Notes: generated from the sequence alone by a model not told the origin. DNA of 34,503 nt from Pseudomonadota bacterium (GCA_023391335.1 JAEWBG010000048.1:1-34503); one strand, 5' to 3'; counted from the stretch's first letter, positions 1-7,349 are shown. Made by a program: numbers and translations.

Positions 1-27
1 GGAAACGGGAAACGGGAAACGGGAAAG
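1..27. repeat. Heptanucleotide tandem repeat GGAAACG
   Basis: Three perfect head-to-tail copies of the 7-mer GGAAACG are followed by a partial fourth copy (GGAAAG) at the very start of the window, so the array may extend further left. It is noncoding sequence upstream of recO. The same 7-nt periodicity with different words recurs at 40-103, 4333-4360, 11661-11688 and 11778-11805, which suggests one process forms these arrays. The function is unknown. Confidence 0.9.
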
Positions 28-39
28 AAGATCATCCTG

Positions 40-103
40 GCGATCCGCGATCCGCGATCCGCGATCCGCGATCCGCGATTCGCTAACCGCTAACCGCCTA
101 ACC
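40..103. repeat. Two adjoining heptad arrays, GCGATCC then CGCTAAC
   Basis: Five exact copies of GCGATCC plus a sixth ending GCGATT run from 40 to 80. They pass without a gap into copies of CGCTAAC at 81-94 and an 8-nt variant CGCCTAAC. The frame of seven is kept across the change of word until the last unit gains one base. The array lies 80 nt upstream of recO in a region with no gene. Short tandem words of 7-9 nt are known as variable-number loci in Xanthomonas and Xylella; whether these vary in copy number cannot be seen here. Confidence 0.9.
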
Positions 104-184
104 ATGGAAGCGTGGGCCTGACTTCAAGCCTCCGATCGCACCACACGTTCCGCCCCACATCTGGCACCCTACACTTGCTTCGGT

Positions 185-907
185 ATGCGTACGCAGCTGC
201 AACCCGCCTTCGTTCTTCATCAGCGACCCTATCGAGACACGAGTCGGATCCTCGAATTGTTCACGCGCGATTTCGGTCGGGTCACCGTTTTCGCACGCGG
301 TTCTCGCGCGACCAACAAATCCGGAAACACGCTGAATTCTGTGTTGCAGCCATTCAGTCGGCTCTTGATCTCTTGGAGCGGCAAGGGCGAGGCGGGCCAG
401 CTTACGGGTGCCGAGTTCGATGGGCCCATGGATCCGTTGCCGCCCGATCGGCTGGTCAGTGCGTTTTATCTCAACGAACTCTTGCTGAAGTTGTTTGCGC
501 GTCATGATGCGCACGCCGACGTGTTCGATCTGTATTCCTGGGCTTTGGATGGGCTGAGATCTAGACCTGACCCGCTTCCCGTGTTGCGCGTATTCGAGAA
601 ACGTTTGCTGGAGGCGCTCGGATACGGACTTGCTCTGGATCGCGATGTCCGCAGTGGCGCGCCGGTCGAGCTGAATGCGACTTACCACTGGTTCGAAAGC
701 GGGCCGGTGAGGGCGGGCGACATTGCGGAGGGCACGATGGTGTTTTCCGGACAGACCCTACTCGCGCTCGCGCGCGAAGACTTGAATGATGCTCGAACCT
801 GTTCTGAAGCCCGAAGACTGCTGCGCCATGCGCTGGATCGTGTGCTCGACGGACGAGAACTGAAGAGTCGCGAAGTGATGCTGGCGCTGCGACGTCGGGA
901 GCCCTGA
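185..907 (+). CDS. recO: DNA repair and recombination protein RecO
   Basis: RecO works in the RecFOR pathway. It helps load RecA onto SSB-coated single-stranded DNA and anneals complementary strands. The 240-residue product has the usual family length. Its N-terminal OB-fold carries the conserved run RDTSRILELFTRDFGRV (residues 17-33), followed by the FARGSR strand. The helical C-terminal part contains the ELLLKLF and LLEALGYG segments that align well with E. coli RecO. No CxxC zinc site is present, as in other gammaproteobacterial RecO proteins. The only convincing start is the ATG at 185, although no clear Shine-Dalgarno precedes it. The order recO-pdxJ-acpS is the classic one, in which era normally lies just upstream; era is not seen in the 184 nt before this gene. 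Confidence 0.95.
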   Translation: MRTQLQPAFVLHQRPYRDTSRILELFTRDFGRVTVFARGSRATNKSGNTLNSVLQPFSRLLISWSGKGEAGQLTGAEFDGPMDPLPPDRLVSAFYLNELLLKLFARHDAHADVFDLYSWALDGLRSRPDPLPVLRVFEKRLLEALGYGLALDRDVRSGAPVELNATYHWFESGPVRAGDIAEGTMVFSGQTLLALAREDLNDARTCSEARRLLRHALDRVLDGRELKSREVMLALRRREP

Positions 908-996
908 GAATTCGATCGGAGCGGACTCGCCGGCGCGGTACCCCGGACGTTCCCTGATAACATCGCGGCCTCTTTGGTTTGCCGCACGGCACACGT

Positions 997-1743
997 ATGT
1001 CTGCTCTACATCCCACCATCTATCTAGGCGTCAACGTTGACCACGTGGCGACGCTTCGTCAGGCACGCGGCACGAAATATCCCGACCCGCTGTTTGCAGC
1101 CATGCTGGCCGAGCAGGCAGGTGCCGACAGCATCACGGTCCACCTCCGCGAAGATCGTCGCCACATTCAGGATCGCGACGTGCGAGCTTGCAAGGAAGCG
1201 CTGCAGACGCGCTTGAACTTGGAAATGGCGGCGAGCGAAGAAATGGTTCGTATCGCGTTGGACGTACGGCCATCAGACGCCTGCCTCGTACCGGAGCGCC
1301 GCGCTGAGGTCACGACAGAAGGCGGCTTGAACGTCGCGGTCCGGGAGCCCGAGCTGAAAGACTGGTGCGGGCGGCTGCGTGATGCCGGAATTCGAGTGTC
1401 ATTGTTCATCGATCCGGATCGCGCCCAACTCGATGCAGCCTTGCGGGTGGGAGCGCCCGTCGTCGAGCTACACACCGGCGCTTATGCTGATGCGAGCGGC
1501 TCGGCCCAGGTGCGCGAGTTGGAGCGCGTGCGCGATGCTGCTCAGTACGGCGCTTCGCTTGGGCTCACCGTGCATGCCGGTCACGGTCTCAACTATCACA
1601 ACGTGGTACCGATCGCCGCGATTCCGCAGATTGTGGAGCTCAATATCGGCCATGCAATCGTTGCGCGTGCGGTAATGAATGGAATGCATGTGGCCGTTGC
1701 CGATATGAAGCGCCTCATGCTCGAAGCCCGCTCGATCGCATGA
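997..1743 (+). CDS. pdxJ: Pyridoxine 5'-phosphate synthase PdxJ
   Basis: PdxJ condenses 1-deoxy-D-xylulose 5-phosphate with 3-amino-2-oxopropyl phosphate to form pyridoxine 5'-phosphate, the ring-closing step of DXP-dependent vitamin B6 synthesis in the cytosol. With the ATG at 997 the protein has 248 residues (E. coli 243). The conserved blocks are NVDHVATLRQARGT (13-26), HLREDRRH (49-56, containing an active-site histidine), NLEMA with its catalytic glutamate, VTTEGGL, HTGAYAD, and HAGHGLNYHNV with the second active-site histidine. A TTG six codons upstream (979) is in frame, but alignment with the family starts after 997. The gene lies 89 nt after recO and 37 nt before acpS, as in many proteobacteria. 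Confidence 0.97.
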   Translation: MSALHPTIYLGVNVDHVATLRQARGTKYPDPLFAAMLAEQAGADSITVHLREDRRHIQDRDVRACKEALQTRLNLEMAASEEMVRIALDVRPSDACLVPERRAEVTTEGGLNVAVREPELKDWCGRLRDAGIRVSLFIDPDRAQLDAALRVGAPVVELHTGAYADASGSAQVRELERVRDAAQYGASLGLTVHAGHGLNYHNVVPIAAIPQIVELNIGHAIVARAVMNGMHVAVADMKRLMLEARSIA

Positions 1744-1780
1744 TTTCCGTTCTAATACTCGTCGGCTGTGGGGAGCGTCC

Positions 1781-2164
1781 GTGATTTTCGGCATCGGCAC
1801 CGATGTCGTTAAACAAGATCGCGTGCAGCGCATCTACGAGAAGTATGGCGACCATTTCGTTTCCCGTTTGCTGCTGCCTGAAGAAGAGCAAGCATTTCGT
1901 CGCTACCGGCGACCTGTGCGTTTTCTAGCGATGCGATTTGCCGCCAAGGAGGCAATCGTGAAAGCCATGGGAACGGGTTTCGCGCATGGCATGTGGATTC
2001 GCGATTCCGGTGTCGTTTCGAATGCATGGGGCAAGCCCGAAATAGTCTGGTCGCCTCGGGGGCGTGCCATGTGCGAGAAGCTCGGCATCGGCGATGGTCA
2101 TATCACTTTGACCGATGAAGCGGGGCTCATCGTCGCGGTGGCTGTTTTGATGAGGAAAGCGTAA
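1781..2164 (+). CDS. acpS: Holo-[acyl-carrier-protein] synthase AcpS
   Basis: AcpS transfers 4'-phosphopantetheine from coenzyme A to the serine of apo-ACP, activating it for fatty acid synthesis. The 127-residue product matches the family length. Visible motifs are GIGTDVV (4-10) with the Mg-binding Asp8, RFAAKEA (52-58) with Glu57 and the lysine of the CoA phosphate site, and the GKPEI strand. The start is GTG at 1781; the motif begins three residues later, so no other start fits. The stop TAA shares one base with the ATG of the next gene (TAATG), which suggests translational coupling. Confidence 0.96.
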   Translation: MIFGIGTDVVKQDRVQRIYEKYGDHFVSRLLLPEEEQAFRRYRRPVRFLAMRFAAKEAIVKAMGTGFAHGMWIRDSGVVSNAWGKPEIVWSPRGRAMCEKLGIGDGHITLTDEAGLIVAVAVLMRKA

Positions 2165-2943
2165 TGGCGGTGTTCGTGTTCGACATCGAGACCATTCCAG
2201 ATGTGGAATTGGGACGCAAAATCTATGGGCTCGGCGATCTCACCGACAAGCAAGTCGGTTACGTGATGCAGGCGAAGCGCCGCGAGGAAACGGGCGGCGA
2301 ATTTCTGTCATACGAACAGCATCGCGTGATTGCGATTTCAGTTGCGCTGCGGACACGCGAGCAATTCAAAGTGTGGTCGCTCGGTGAGTCCAATGCTTCG
2401 GAAGCCGAAATCATCCAGCGCTTTTTCGACGGCATCGAAAAATACACGCCGGATCTCGTCTCGTGGAACGGCGGCGGGTTCGATCTACCGGTGCTGCACT
2501 ATCGAGCGATGCGCCACGGCATCGCGGCGCCTCGTTACTGGGAGACGGGCGATGAGGATCAGGCGTTCCGCTGGAACAACTACTTAAACCGCTACCACAC
2601 TCGGCACTTAGATCTCATGGACGTGTTGTCGAGTTTCCAAGCAAGAGCGCGCGTCAGCCTGCAGTCCGCGGCGCTGCTGCTGGGATTTCCCGGGAAGTTG
2701 GGTATGAGCGGCGATAAGGTGTGGGAAGCCTATCTGGAAGGACAAGTCGAACAGATCCGCAATTACTGCGAGACCGATGTGCTCAACACCTTTCTAATTT
2801 ATTTGCGCTTCGAGTTGATGCGCGGCCGGCTAACCCGAGATGAGTACTTGGATGAGATTGCCCGGGTGCGGCAGTCCTTGATTGCACAATCGAAGCCGCA
2901 TTTCGACGAGTTCGTCGCGGCCTGGAAGGAGTCGGCGACGTGA
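2164..2943 (+). CDS. Predicted 3'-5' exonuclease of the PolB exonuclease type
   Basis: This 259-residue protein resembles the family of stand-alone exonucleases related to the proofreading domain of DNA polymerase B (Pfam DNA_pol_B_exo2, DEDD superfamily). The exonuclease motifs are in order: Exo I is FDIETIP with Asp7 and Glu9, Exo II is SWNGGGFDLPVL (100-111) with Asp107, and Exo III is YCETD (201-205), the YxxTD form of DEDDy enzymes, with a tyrosine four residues before the last aspartate. All four acidic residues are kept, so it should be catalytically active on DNA or RNA ends with two metal ions. Its natural substrate is not known. It overlaps acpS by 1 nt and the next gene by 4 nt (GTGA), so it is co-translated between AcpS and an rRNA methylase. 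Confidence 0.87.
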   Translation: MAVFVFDIETIPDVELGRKIYGLGDLTDKQVGYVMQAKRREETGGEFLSYEQHRVIAISVALRTREQFKVWSLGESNASEAEIIQRFFDGIEKYTPDLVSWNGGGFDLPVLHYRAMRHGIAAPRYWETGDEDQAFRWNNYLNRYHTRHLDLMDVLSSFQARARVSLQSAALLLGFPGKLGMSGDKVWEAYLEGQVEQIRNYCETDVLNTFLIYLRFELMRGRLTRDEYLDEIARVRQSLIAQSKPHFDEFVAAWKESAT

Positions 2944-4274
2944 GTGCGCGACGCAAAGCGCGTTTCGCGCCCGTCCTCGCGGTAGCGCAGGTGACTGATC
3001 TCTCGCATGAAGGCCGTGGTATTGCGCACATCGACGGCAAAGCGGTTTTCATCGATGACGCCTTGCCGGGTGAACAAGTCGAATTGCGCATCGTCAATCG
3101 CACGCGAACGTTCGATGAAGCACAACTCGTTCGTGTGATCGAGCCCGCCGCGGGCCGCACCGAACCTCGCTGCGCTCATTTCGGTGTTTGCGGCGGATGT
3201 GCCTTACAGCACTTCGCGCCCGAAGGACAAATTGCGTTCAAGCAAAGTCAGCTGCTCGAGGCACTGAGCCGGATCGGGAAAGTCGAGCCGCTGCGGGTGC
3301 TTCCGCCCTTGACTGCTGAGGTTTGGAATTACCGGCGCAAAGCGCGCTTGGCCGCTAGACACGTGCCGAAAAAGCAGCGCACTGTGGTGGGCTTTCGCGA
3401 ACGCAGCACCACGTACATCACGGACGTGAAGCGATGCGAAGTGCTCGCTGCGCCCGTGGACCGGCTAGTCGAACCTTTGTCGTTGCTGGTCACTCAATTG
3501 TCGATACGCGATCGTGTCCCGCAGATCGAAGTTGCCGTTGCTGACAACGCAGTCGCTTTGGTGGTGCGAATCCTTGCGCCACTCACGGATGCTGATCGTC
3601 AGCTGCTCTTGGACTTCGCTCGAGAGCACTGCGTCGATCTTTACTTGCAGCCTGGCGGTTACGAAACGATTGCGCCATTGAGCCCTTCGCCCAAGTCGCT
3701 GGAATATCGTCTGCCGGAATACGACGTGACGCTCAATTTCTTGCCGTCGGACTTCGTGCAGGTGAATGCGCGTTTGAACGAGTTAATGATTGCGCGCGCC
3801 ATCGACTTATTGCAGCCGCAGGCGACGGACCGGGTGCTCGATCTGTTCTGCGGATTGGGCAATTTCTCTTTGCCGCTCGCTCGCTCGAGCGCTCACGTCA
3901 CAGGCATCGAAGGCGATGAGGCGTTGGTCGCGCGTGCGCGCGAGAACGCTCGCCGGAACGAGATAGTGAATGCGGAGTTTCATACGGCGAACCTGATGGG
4001 TGAGGAGTTCCTGTCTGCACCGTGGGCGCTTCGCAAATACGATCGTGTTCTGTTGGATCCTCCGCGGGCGGGCGCTCGGGAAGTATTGCCTGTCATTGCA
4101 AAGTCGAGTGCACACACGGTTGTGTACGTCTCGTGTCACCCTGCTAGCTTCGCGCGCGATGCGGGAATCTTGGTCCATGACCATGGGTTCAAACTTGAAG
4201 CGACGGGCGTGATGGACATGTTTCCGCATACCGCACACGTCGAATCAGTGGCATTGTTCACGCGAGATGCCTAG
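2940..4274 (+). CDS. rlmD: 23S rRNA (uracil(1939)-C(5))-methyltransferase RlmD
   Basis: RlmD (RumA) methylates U1939 of 23S rRNA with S-adenosylmethionine. The 444-residue protein (E. coli 433) has an N-terminal TRAM domain (about 13-68). A [4Fe-4S] cysteine set follows: Cys78, Cys84, Cys87 (C-x5-C-x2-C) and Cys166. The C-terminal Rossmann methylase domain carries VLDLFCGLGNFSLPLA as SAM motif I and DPPRAG as the target-base motif. The catalytic cysteine is in YVSCHP (Cys399) and the general-base glutamate is in AHVES (Glu435). These features separate RlmD from TrmA, which lacks TRAM and the cluster. The start is GTG at 2940, inside the stop of the exonuclease gene; the first ATG would remove the TRAM domain. 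Confidence 0.93.
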   Translation: MSARRKARFAPVLAVAQVTDLSHEGRGIAHIDGKAVFIDDALPGEQVELRIVNRTRTFDEAQLVRVIEPAAGRTEPRCAHFGVCGGCALQHFAPEGQIAFKQSQLLEALSRIGKVEPLRVLPPLTAEVWNYRRKARLAARHVPKKQRTVVGFRERSTTYITDVKRCEVLAAPVDRLVEPLSLLVTQLSIRDRVPQIEVAVADNAVALVVRILAPLTDADRQLLLDFAREHCVDLYLQPGGYETIAPLSPSPKSLEYRLPEYDVTLNFLPSDFVQVNARLNELMIARAIDLLQPQATDRVLDLFCGLGNFSLPLARSSAHVTGIEGDEALVARARENARRNEIVNAEFHTANLMGEEFLSAPWALRKYDRVLLDPPRAGAREVLPVIAKSSAHTVVYVSCHPASFARDAGILVHDHGFKLEATGVMDMFPHTAHVESVALFTRDA

Positions 4275-4332
4275 ACCAGGCAAATGAACGAGGGCGTCGC
4301 GAAGCGAGGACTCGATTTTTCTTTCCGTTGCT

Positions 4333-4360
4333 ATTCACTATCCGCTAGTCACTAGTTACT
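4333..4360 (+). repeat. Degenerate heptad array immediately before nagZ
   Basis: Read in steps of seven from 4334, the sequence gives TTCACTA, TCCGCTA, GTCACTA and GTTACTA, a consensus of NTCNCTA. The last base is only 4 nt before the nagZ start codon, so the array occupies the position of a Shine-Dalgarno and none is visible there. A near-identical copy lies at 11778-11805, 6 nt before lolC. Confidence 0.8.
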
Positions 4361-4364
4361 ACGT

Positions 4365-5408
4365 ATGACACTCGGTCCTCTAATGATCGACATCCAGGGC
4401 AAGGAGCTCACTCAAGAGGACCGCGAGCTCTTGGCGCATCCACTCGTGGGTGCCGTGATTCTGTTCACACGTAACTTCGAGTCAGTCGAGCAGATCGAAC
4501 GGTTGGTCCGTGAGATCCGTTCACTTCGTACACCCGCGCTATTGGTCACCGTGGACCACGAAGGCGGGCGCGTGCAGCGCTTCCGCAAAGGGTTTACGGT
4601 CCTACCGCCCATGCGCACGATCGGCCGCGAATACGATTTGGATCCGGTCGCCGGGCGGCAATTGGCGCGTCAATGCGGCTGGCTCATGGCGGCAGAGCTG
4701 CGCAGTGTTGGGATCGATATGAGTTTCGCGCCCTGTGTGGATCTCGATTACGGCGTGAGTTCGGTGATCGGAGATCGGGCTTTCCATCGCGATTGCCGCG
4801 TCGTTGCGGATCTCGCCATCGCGTTCATGGGGGGCATGCGCGAGGCCGGGATGGTGGCGACCGCCAAGCATTTCCCGGGGCATGGGGCCGTCGTGCCGGA
4901 TTCTCACGTGGCCATGCCCGTCGATCGTCGTCCATTGTCTGATATGGACGATGACATTTACCCCTACCGCAGGCTGATCGATAACGGATTGGCTTCCGTA
5001 ATGGCCGCCCACGTCGTGTTTTCTGAAGTGGACTCGCGCCCAGCCGGGTTTTCGCGCCGTTGGGTGGTTGATGAGCTGCGGGGCCGGTTGGGTTTTGATG
5101 GGGCGGTATTCACTGACGATTTGTCGATGGCTGGGGCAGCCATCGTCGGAGACATGGTTGACCGAGCAAAAGCGGCCTTGGAGGCGGGCTGCGACGTACT
5201 TTCTCTTTGCAACAATCGCCAAGGTGTGCTCCAAGTCATCGATTCTTTCCGCGGGAGTGGCGATCCTTTAAGTCAAGTGCGCATGGCACGGTTGCACGGC
5301 AAGCCGGGTTTTAGCCGGGAAGCCCTGCAGGCATCGCTCGAATGGCGCACCTGTGAAGCGGCTATTAAAGGCTCGATGGAGCGCCCCAATTTAAGTCTGG
5401 ATGCATGA
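4365..5408 (+). CDS. nagZ: Beta-N-acetylhexosaminidase NagZ
   Basis: NagZ is a cytosolic glycoside hydrolase of family 3. It removes GlcNAc from GlcNAc-1,6-anhydroMurNAc peptides during peptidoglycan recycling, and in species with AmpR-controlled AmpC its product induces beta-lactamase. The protein has 347 residues, close to E. coli NagZ (341). Key motifs are VDHEGGRVQRF (63-73), the substrate loop KHFPGHG (168-174), Asp179-Ser-His181 holding the flexible-loop His/Asp pair that acts as general acid/base in this family, and FTDDLSM with the nucleophile Asp251. Single-domain architecture and lack of a signal peptide fit NagZ rather than periplasmic family 3 glucosidases. The ATG at 4365 is preceded by a heptad repeat instead of a recognisable ribosome-binding site. 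Confidence 0.96.
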   Translation: MTLGPLMIDIQGKELTQEDRELLAHPLVGAVILFTRNFESVEQIERLVREIRSLRTPALLVTVDHEGGRVQRFRKGFTVLPPMRTIGREYDLDPVAGRQLARQCGWLMAAELRSVGIDMSFAPCVDLDYGVSSVIGDRAFHRDCRVVADLAIAFMGGMREAGMVATAKHFPGHGAVVPDSHVAMPVDRRPLSDMDDDIYPYRRLIDNGLASVMAAHVVFSEVDSRPAGFSRRWVVDELRGRLGFDGAVFTDDLSMAGAAIVGDMVDRAKAALEAGCDVLSLCNNRQGVLQVIDSFRGSGDPLSQVRMARLHGKPGFSREALQASLEWRTCEAAIKGSMERPNLSLDA

Positions 5409-6357
5409 GATGAGTGTGGAACCCAAGGTGCTGCAGGCGCTGGTCGAGGCCAGCCCGGAGCCCGTCGCCCTTTGCGAGGCGCAGTCCGGCGACTGGCAGG
5501 TCGTATACGTCAATCCGGCGCTCGAGCAACTCACCGGCTATGAAGCGTCGTCGATCTTGGGCCGCAACTTGCGATTTCTGCATGCCGACGATTCAGATCA
5601 AGAAGGCCTCGCGAAAATGCGCACAGCGCTGCAAGAAGGCGTCGGTTGCCGCACCACAGTTCGCAATTACCGGCGTGACGGGACCATGTTCTGGAACGAC
5701 ATCACCCTCGCCCCGCTGCGCGATGGGGGCGGGCAGGTTACGCATTTCGCGAGCTTCCACCGTGAGGCTGGCGAAAGAGTGCGCACGGATGCTCGCAACG
5801 GCGAACAAAAAGATCCGACCATGTCCACGCAAACGATGTTGGCGTATTTGCGTGACGACAAACTCACCGGGTTACTTAGGCGCCCATACTTCGAAGACCT
5901 GGTGAAGCGCGATTGGGGATTGGCGCAGAGAGAATCGAGGCGCCTGAGTTTCTTGGTGTTCGACCTCGACTGCTACTCCCAATACAAAGAAGTCTTCGGC
6001 AAGGCGGGCGCGGATCAGTCTTTCAAACGTATCGCACGTGTGGTCGGCGCATGCTTTCGGCGCGCGAGCGATCTGTGCGGACGCTTCGATGAGGATCAGG
6101 TTGCCGCACTCACGACGGGGCTCGATCTGGTCCAGGCCTCAAAGCTTGCCGAAGCAGTGCTGGGCCGGATTCGCGATCTCGCGATCCATCACCCGCGCTC
6201 CATTGTCTCGCGATACGTCACCGCCAGTGCGGGCGTCGTGTCACTGGTTCCGGCTCACGATTTCCCGCCCGCTCGCGCCTACGAAGGTGCACTCAAGGCG
6301 CTCAAGGATGCGAAGGAGCTGGGAAGGAATAGGGTTGTGAGCAGGGAGCTGGATTAA
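5401..6357 (+). CDS. PAS (LOV-like)-GGDEF protein with both signatures degenerate
   Basis: The 318-residue soluble protein has a PAS domain (about 10-122) and a GGDEF-type domain (about 150-315). The PAS domain is close to LOV photoreceptors: NPALEQLTGY (38-47), GRNLRFLHADDSD (54-66) and NYRRDGTMFWN (89-99). The photoactive cysteine of GxNCRFLQ is Leu57, the next glutamine is His61, and the flipping glutamine near the domain end appears to be His120. In the cyclase domain FDLD (187-190) keeps the metal aspartate, but the segment aligning with R-[FY]-GGDEF reads RFDEDQV (228-234), so cyclase activity is unlikely. It may be a non-catalytic sensor or GTP/c-di-GMP effector. The ATG at 5401 overlaps nagZ by 8 nt; the ATG at 5410, one nt past the nagZ stop, is an equally good start (315 residues). 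Confidence 0.85.
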   Translation: MHEMSVEPKVLQALVEASPEPVALCEAQSGDWQVVYVNPALEQLTGYEASSILGRNLRFLHADDSDQEGLAKMRTALQEGVGCRTTVRNYRRDGTMFWNDITLAPLRDGGGQVTHFASFHREAGERVRTDARNGEQKDPTMSTQTMLAYLRDDKLTGLLRRPYFEDLVKRDWGLAQRESRRLSFLVFDLDCYSQYKEVFGKAGADQSFKRIARVVGACFRRASDLCGRFDEDQVAALTTGLDLVQASKLAEAVLGRIRDLAIHHPRSIVSRYVTASAGVVSLVPAHDFPPARAYEGALKALKDAKELGRNRVVSRELD

Positions 6358-6360
6358 GGG

Positions 6361-6471
6361 CGGATTGCTTCGCAATCATTAAGGACTTCGTCAGGAAGGA
6401 CGCGCTCGCGTCAGGTAGGCCTACCGGCAGGAAGGACATTGCCGAGCGGATGCACCTTCGCATCTTCCTGC
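6361..6471. repeat. Array of mini-hairpins separated by AGGA linkers (array A)
   Basis: Short perfect inverted repeats follow each other: GATTGC-TTC-GCAATC (6363-6377), GAC-TTC-GTC, GACGCG-CT-CGCGTC (6399-6412) and the palindrome GGTAGGCCTACC (6414-6425). They are joined by AAGGA or CAGGAAGGA. A further 8-bp inverted repeat, GCAGGAAG/CTTCCTGC, encloses the last part (6427-6471). The array lies between the convergent PAS-GGDEF and csiV genes. The GATTGC unit recurs in array B (15041-15174) and the GACGCG unit in array C (7268-7337). No T-tract follows, so it does not look like a normal intrinsic terminator. Confidence 0.75.
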
Positions 6472-6475
6472 TTGA

Positions 6476-6500
6476 ACTCCGTGTGCTCCGTGTGAAATTC
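6476..6500. repeat. Nonad repeat CTCCGTGTG downstream of csiV
   Basis: CTCCGTGTG occurs twice in tandem and runs into AAATTC. The 15-mer CTCCGTGTGAAATTC is repeated exactly at 11212-11226, again shortly beyond the stop codon of a minus-strand gene. A reverse-oriented array of a related nonad is at 7191-7223. It is noncoding and lies 10 nt past the csiV stop codon. Confidence 0.8.
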
Positions 6501-6510
6501 CTTTTCTGGG

Positions 6511-7128
6511 CTACGTCGACGGCGTGATCACCGCCACCACCCCAAACTTCGGATGATCGATGTAGTGGCGCTCGTTGCTGCGCATGCGGCGAGATTGCTG
6601 CAGAACGTAGCGTTCTGAAGGTTCGCCGGTGGCGCTAGGCGGCGAGTACACCAAATCCAACGTGAGATGCAGATAACGCCCGCGCGACAAGGCAACTTGG
6701 CCCGTCAGTCCGGTCGTGGGCGGGACGAACGAGTTGATGTTGAGGAAGCGCGCTGAGTCGCGAGGAAAGCCCGGCTGAGTCCAGCCGACATGTGCGATGA
6801 CTTGATAACCGCGCGCGCGGCGCAGCGTGTCCTCGATTCCGCCAAGCTTGAACTTCGCGGCGGGCAATGCTGGAAAGTCGTTCGCGGGTGCAGCAGTAGT
6901 TTGAGTCCCTTCCGTGCCCGCGGGCGCGTCATCATCCGGGATGCTCATGCGACGATCGGCATCCGCAGCTTCCAGTCCCCACTGTTCGGGCGTTTCGTTG
7001 GAGTTCAGGTTCTTGAAGATGACGAGTTCGACGTCGTAGGACTGCAACTCGGGCTGCTGCGCACCTGCAGGCACGAGCATCAGCGTGCATGCTGCGAGCA
7101 GCAGAACTTTCAAAGTCGATCGGTACAT
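6511..7128 (-). CDS. csiV: CsiV family periplasmic protein
   Basis: The 205-residue protein has a Sec signal peptide (about 1-23, cleavage near PAGA-QQ), then YDVELVIFKN, a Pro/Ala-rich acidic linker, and a second half with GYQVIAHVGWTQPGF and the strand RGRYLHLTLDL. This pattern and the position next to mfd match the CsiV family (Pfam CsiV), whose Vibrio cholerae member binds peptidoglycan and is a regulatory partner of penicillin-binding protein 1a. The same csiV-mfd adjacency is known in Pseudomonas. The start ATG at 7128 is preceded by an AGGACAGG ribosome-binding site. Assignment rests on a few conserved segments and context, because the family diverges fast. The homologue here may not share the Vibrio function. 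Confidence 0.75.
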   Translation of the reverse strand: MYRSTLKVLLLAACTLMLVPAGAQQPELQSYDVELVIFKNLNSNETPEQWGLEAADADRRMSIPDDDAPAGTEGTQTTAAPANDFPALPAAKFKLGGIEDTLRRARGYQVIAHVGWTQPGFPRDSARFLNINSFVPPTTGLTGQVALSRGRYLHLTLDLVYSPPSATGEPSERYVLQQSRRMRSNERHYIDHPKFGVVAVITPST

Positions 7129-7190
7129 GACCTGTCCTCGCGAAGGGGCGTCAGTTTAGCGGAAAGCCGGTCCGACTAAGAGGCAAGAAG

Positions 7191-7223
7191 GTTTCGCACG
7201 GAGAACACGGAGAACACGGAGTT
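7191..7223. repeat. Nonad repeat CACGGAGAA between csiV and mfd
   Basis: CACGGAGAA occurs in three tandem copies, the last ending CACGGAGTT. It is the reverse complement of the CTCCGTGTT type of word seen at 6476 and 11204, so the three sites are one family in two orientations. It lies in the 221-nt gap between the minus-strand genes csiV and mfd. Confidence 0.8.
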
Positions 7224-7267
7224 CCGAAGCCAGGGTTTGGCATTGGGTTCTAAGCGATCTGGCTTGC

Positions 7268-7337
7268 CGTTTAGGCCTGCCTGACGCGCACGCGTCTTGC
7301 CTGCCGAAGGCTCGCTTGCCGAGGAGTCGTGTACGAC
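7268..7337. repeat. Mini-hairpin array C between csiV and mfd
   Basis: GACGCG-CA-CGCGTC (7283-7296) and GTCGT-GT-ACGAC (7326-7337) are perfect short inverted repeats. They are set among TGCCTG, TTGCC and GCCTGCC words, which are the complements of the GGCAGG linker of arrays A and B. The first hairpin has the same arms as one in array A with a different loop. The array begins about 13 nt beyond the mfd stop codon and ends the region downstream of that gene. Confidence 0.65.
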
Positions 7338-7349
7338 GGTCGGCTGCCC

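Noticed and set aside
1..103. CRISPR-like appearance of the tandem repeats
   Set aside because: Units are 7 nt and abut without spacers, so they are simple tandem repeats.
979..996. TTG at 979 as the pdxJ start
   Set aside because: The added six residues are outside the family alignment, and the ATG at 997 gives the normal N-terminus.
4290..4325. Terminator after rlmD
   Set aside because: Only a 4-bp TCGC/GCGA stem precedes a T-rich run at some distance; too weak to call.
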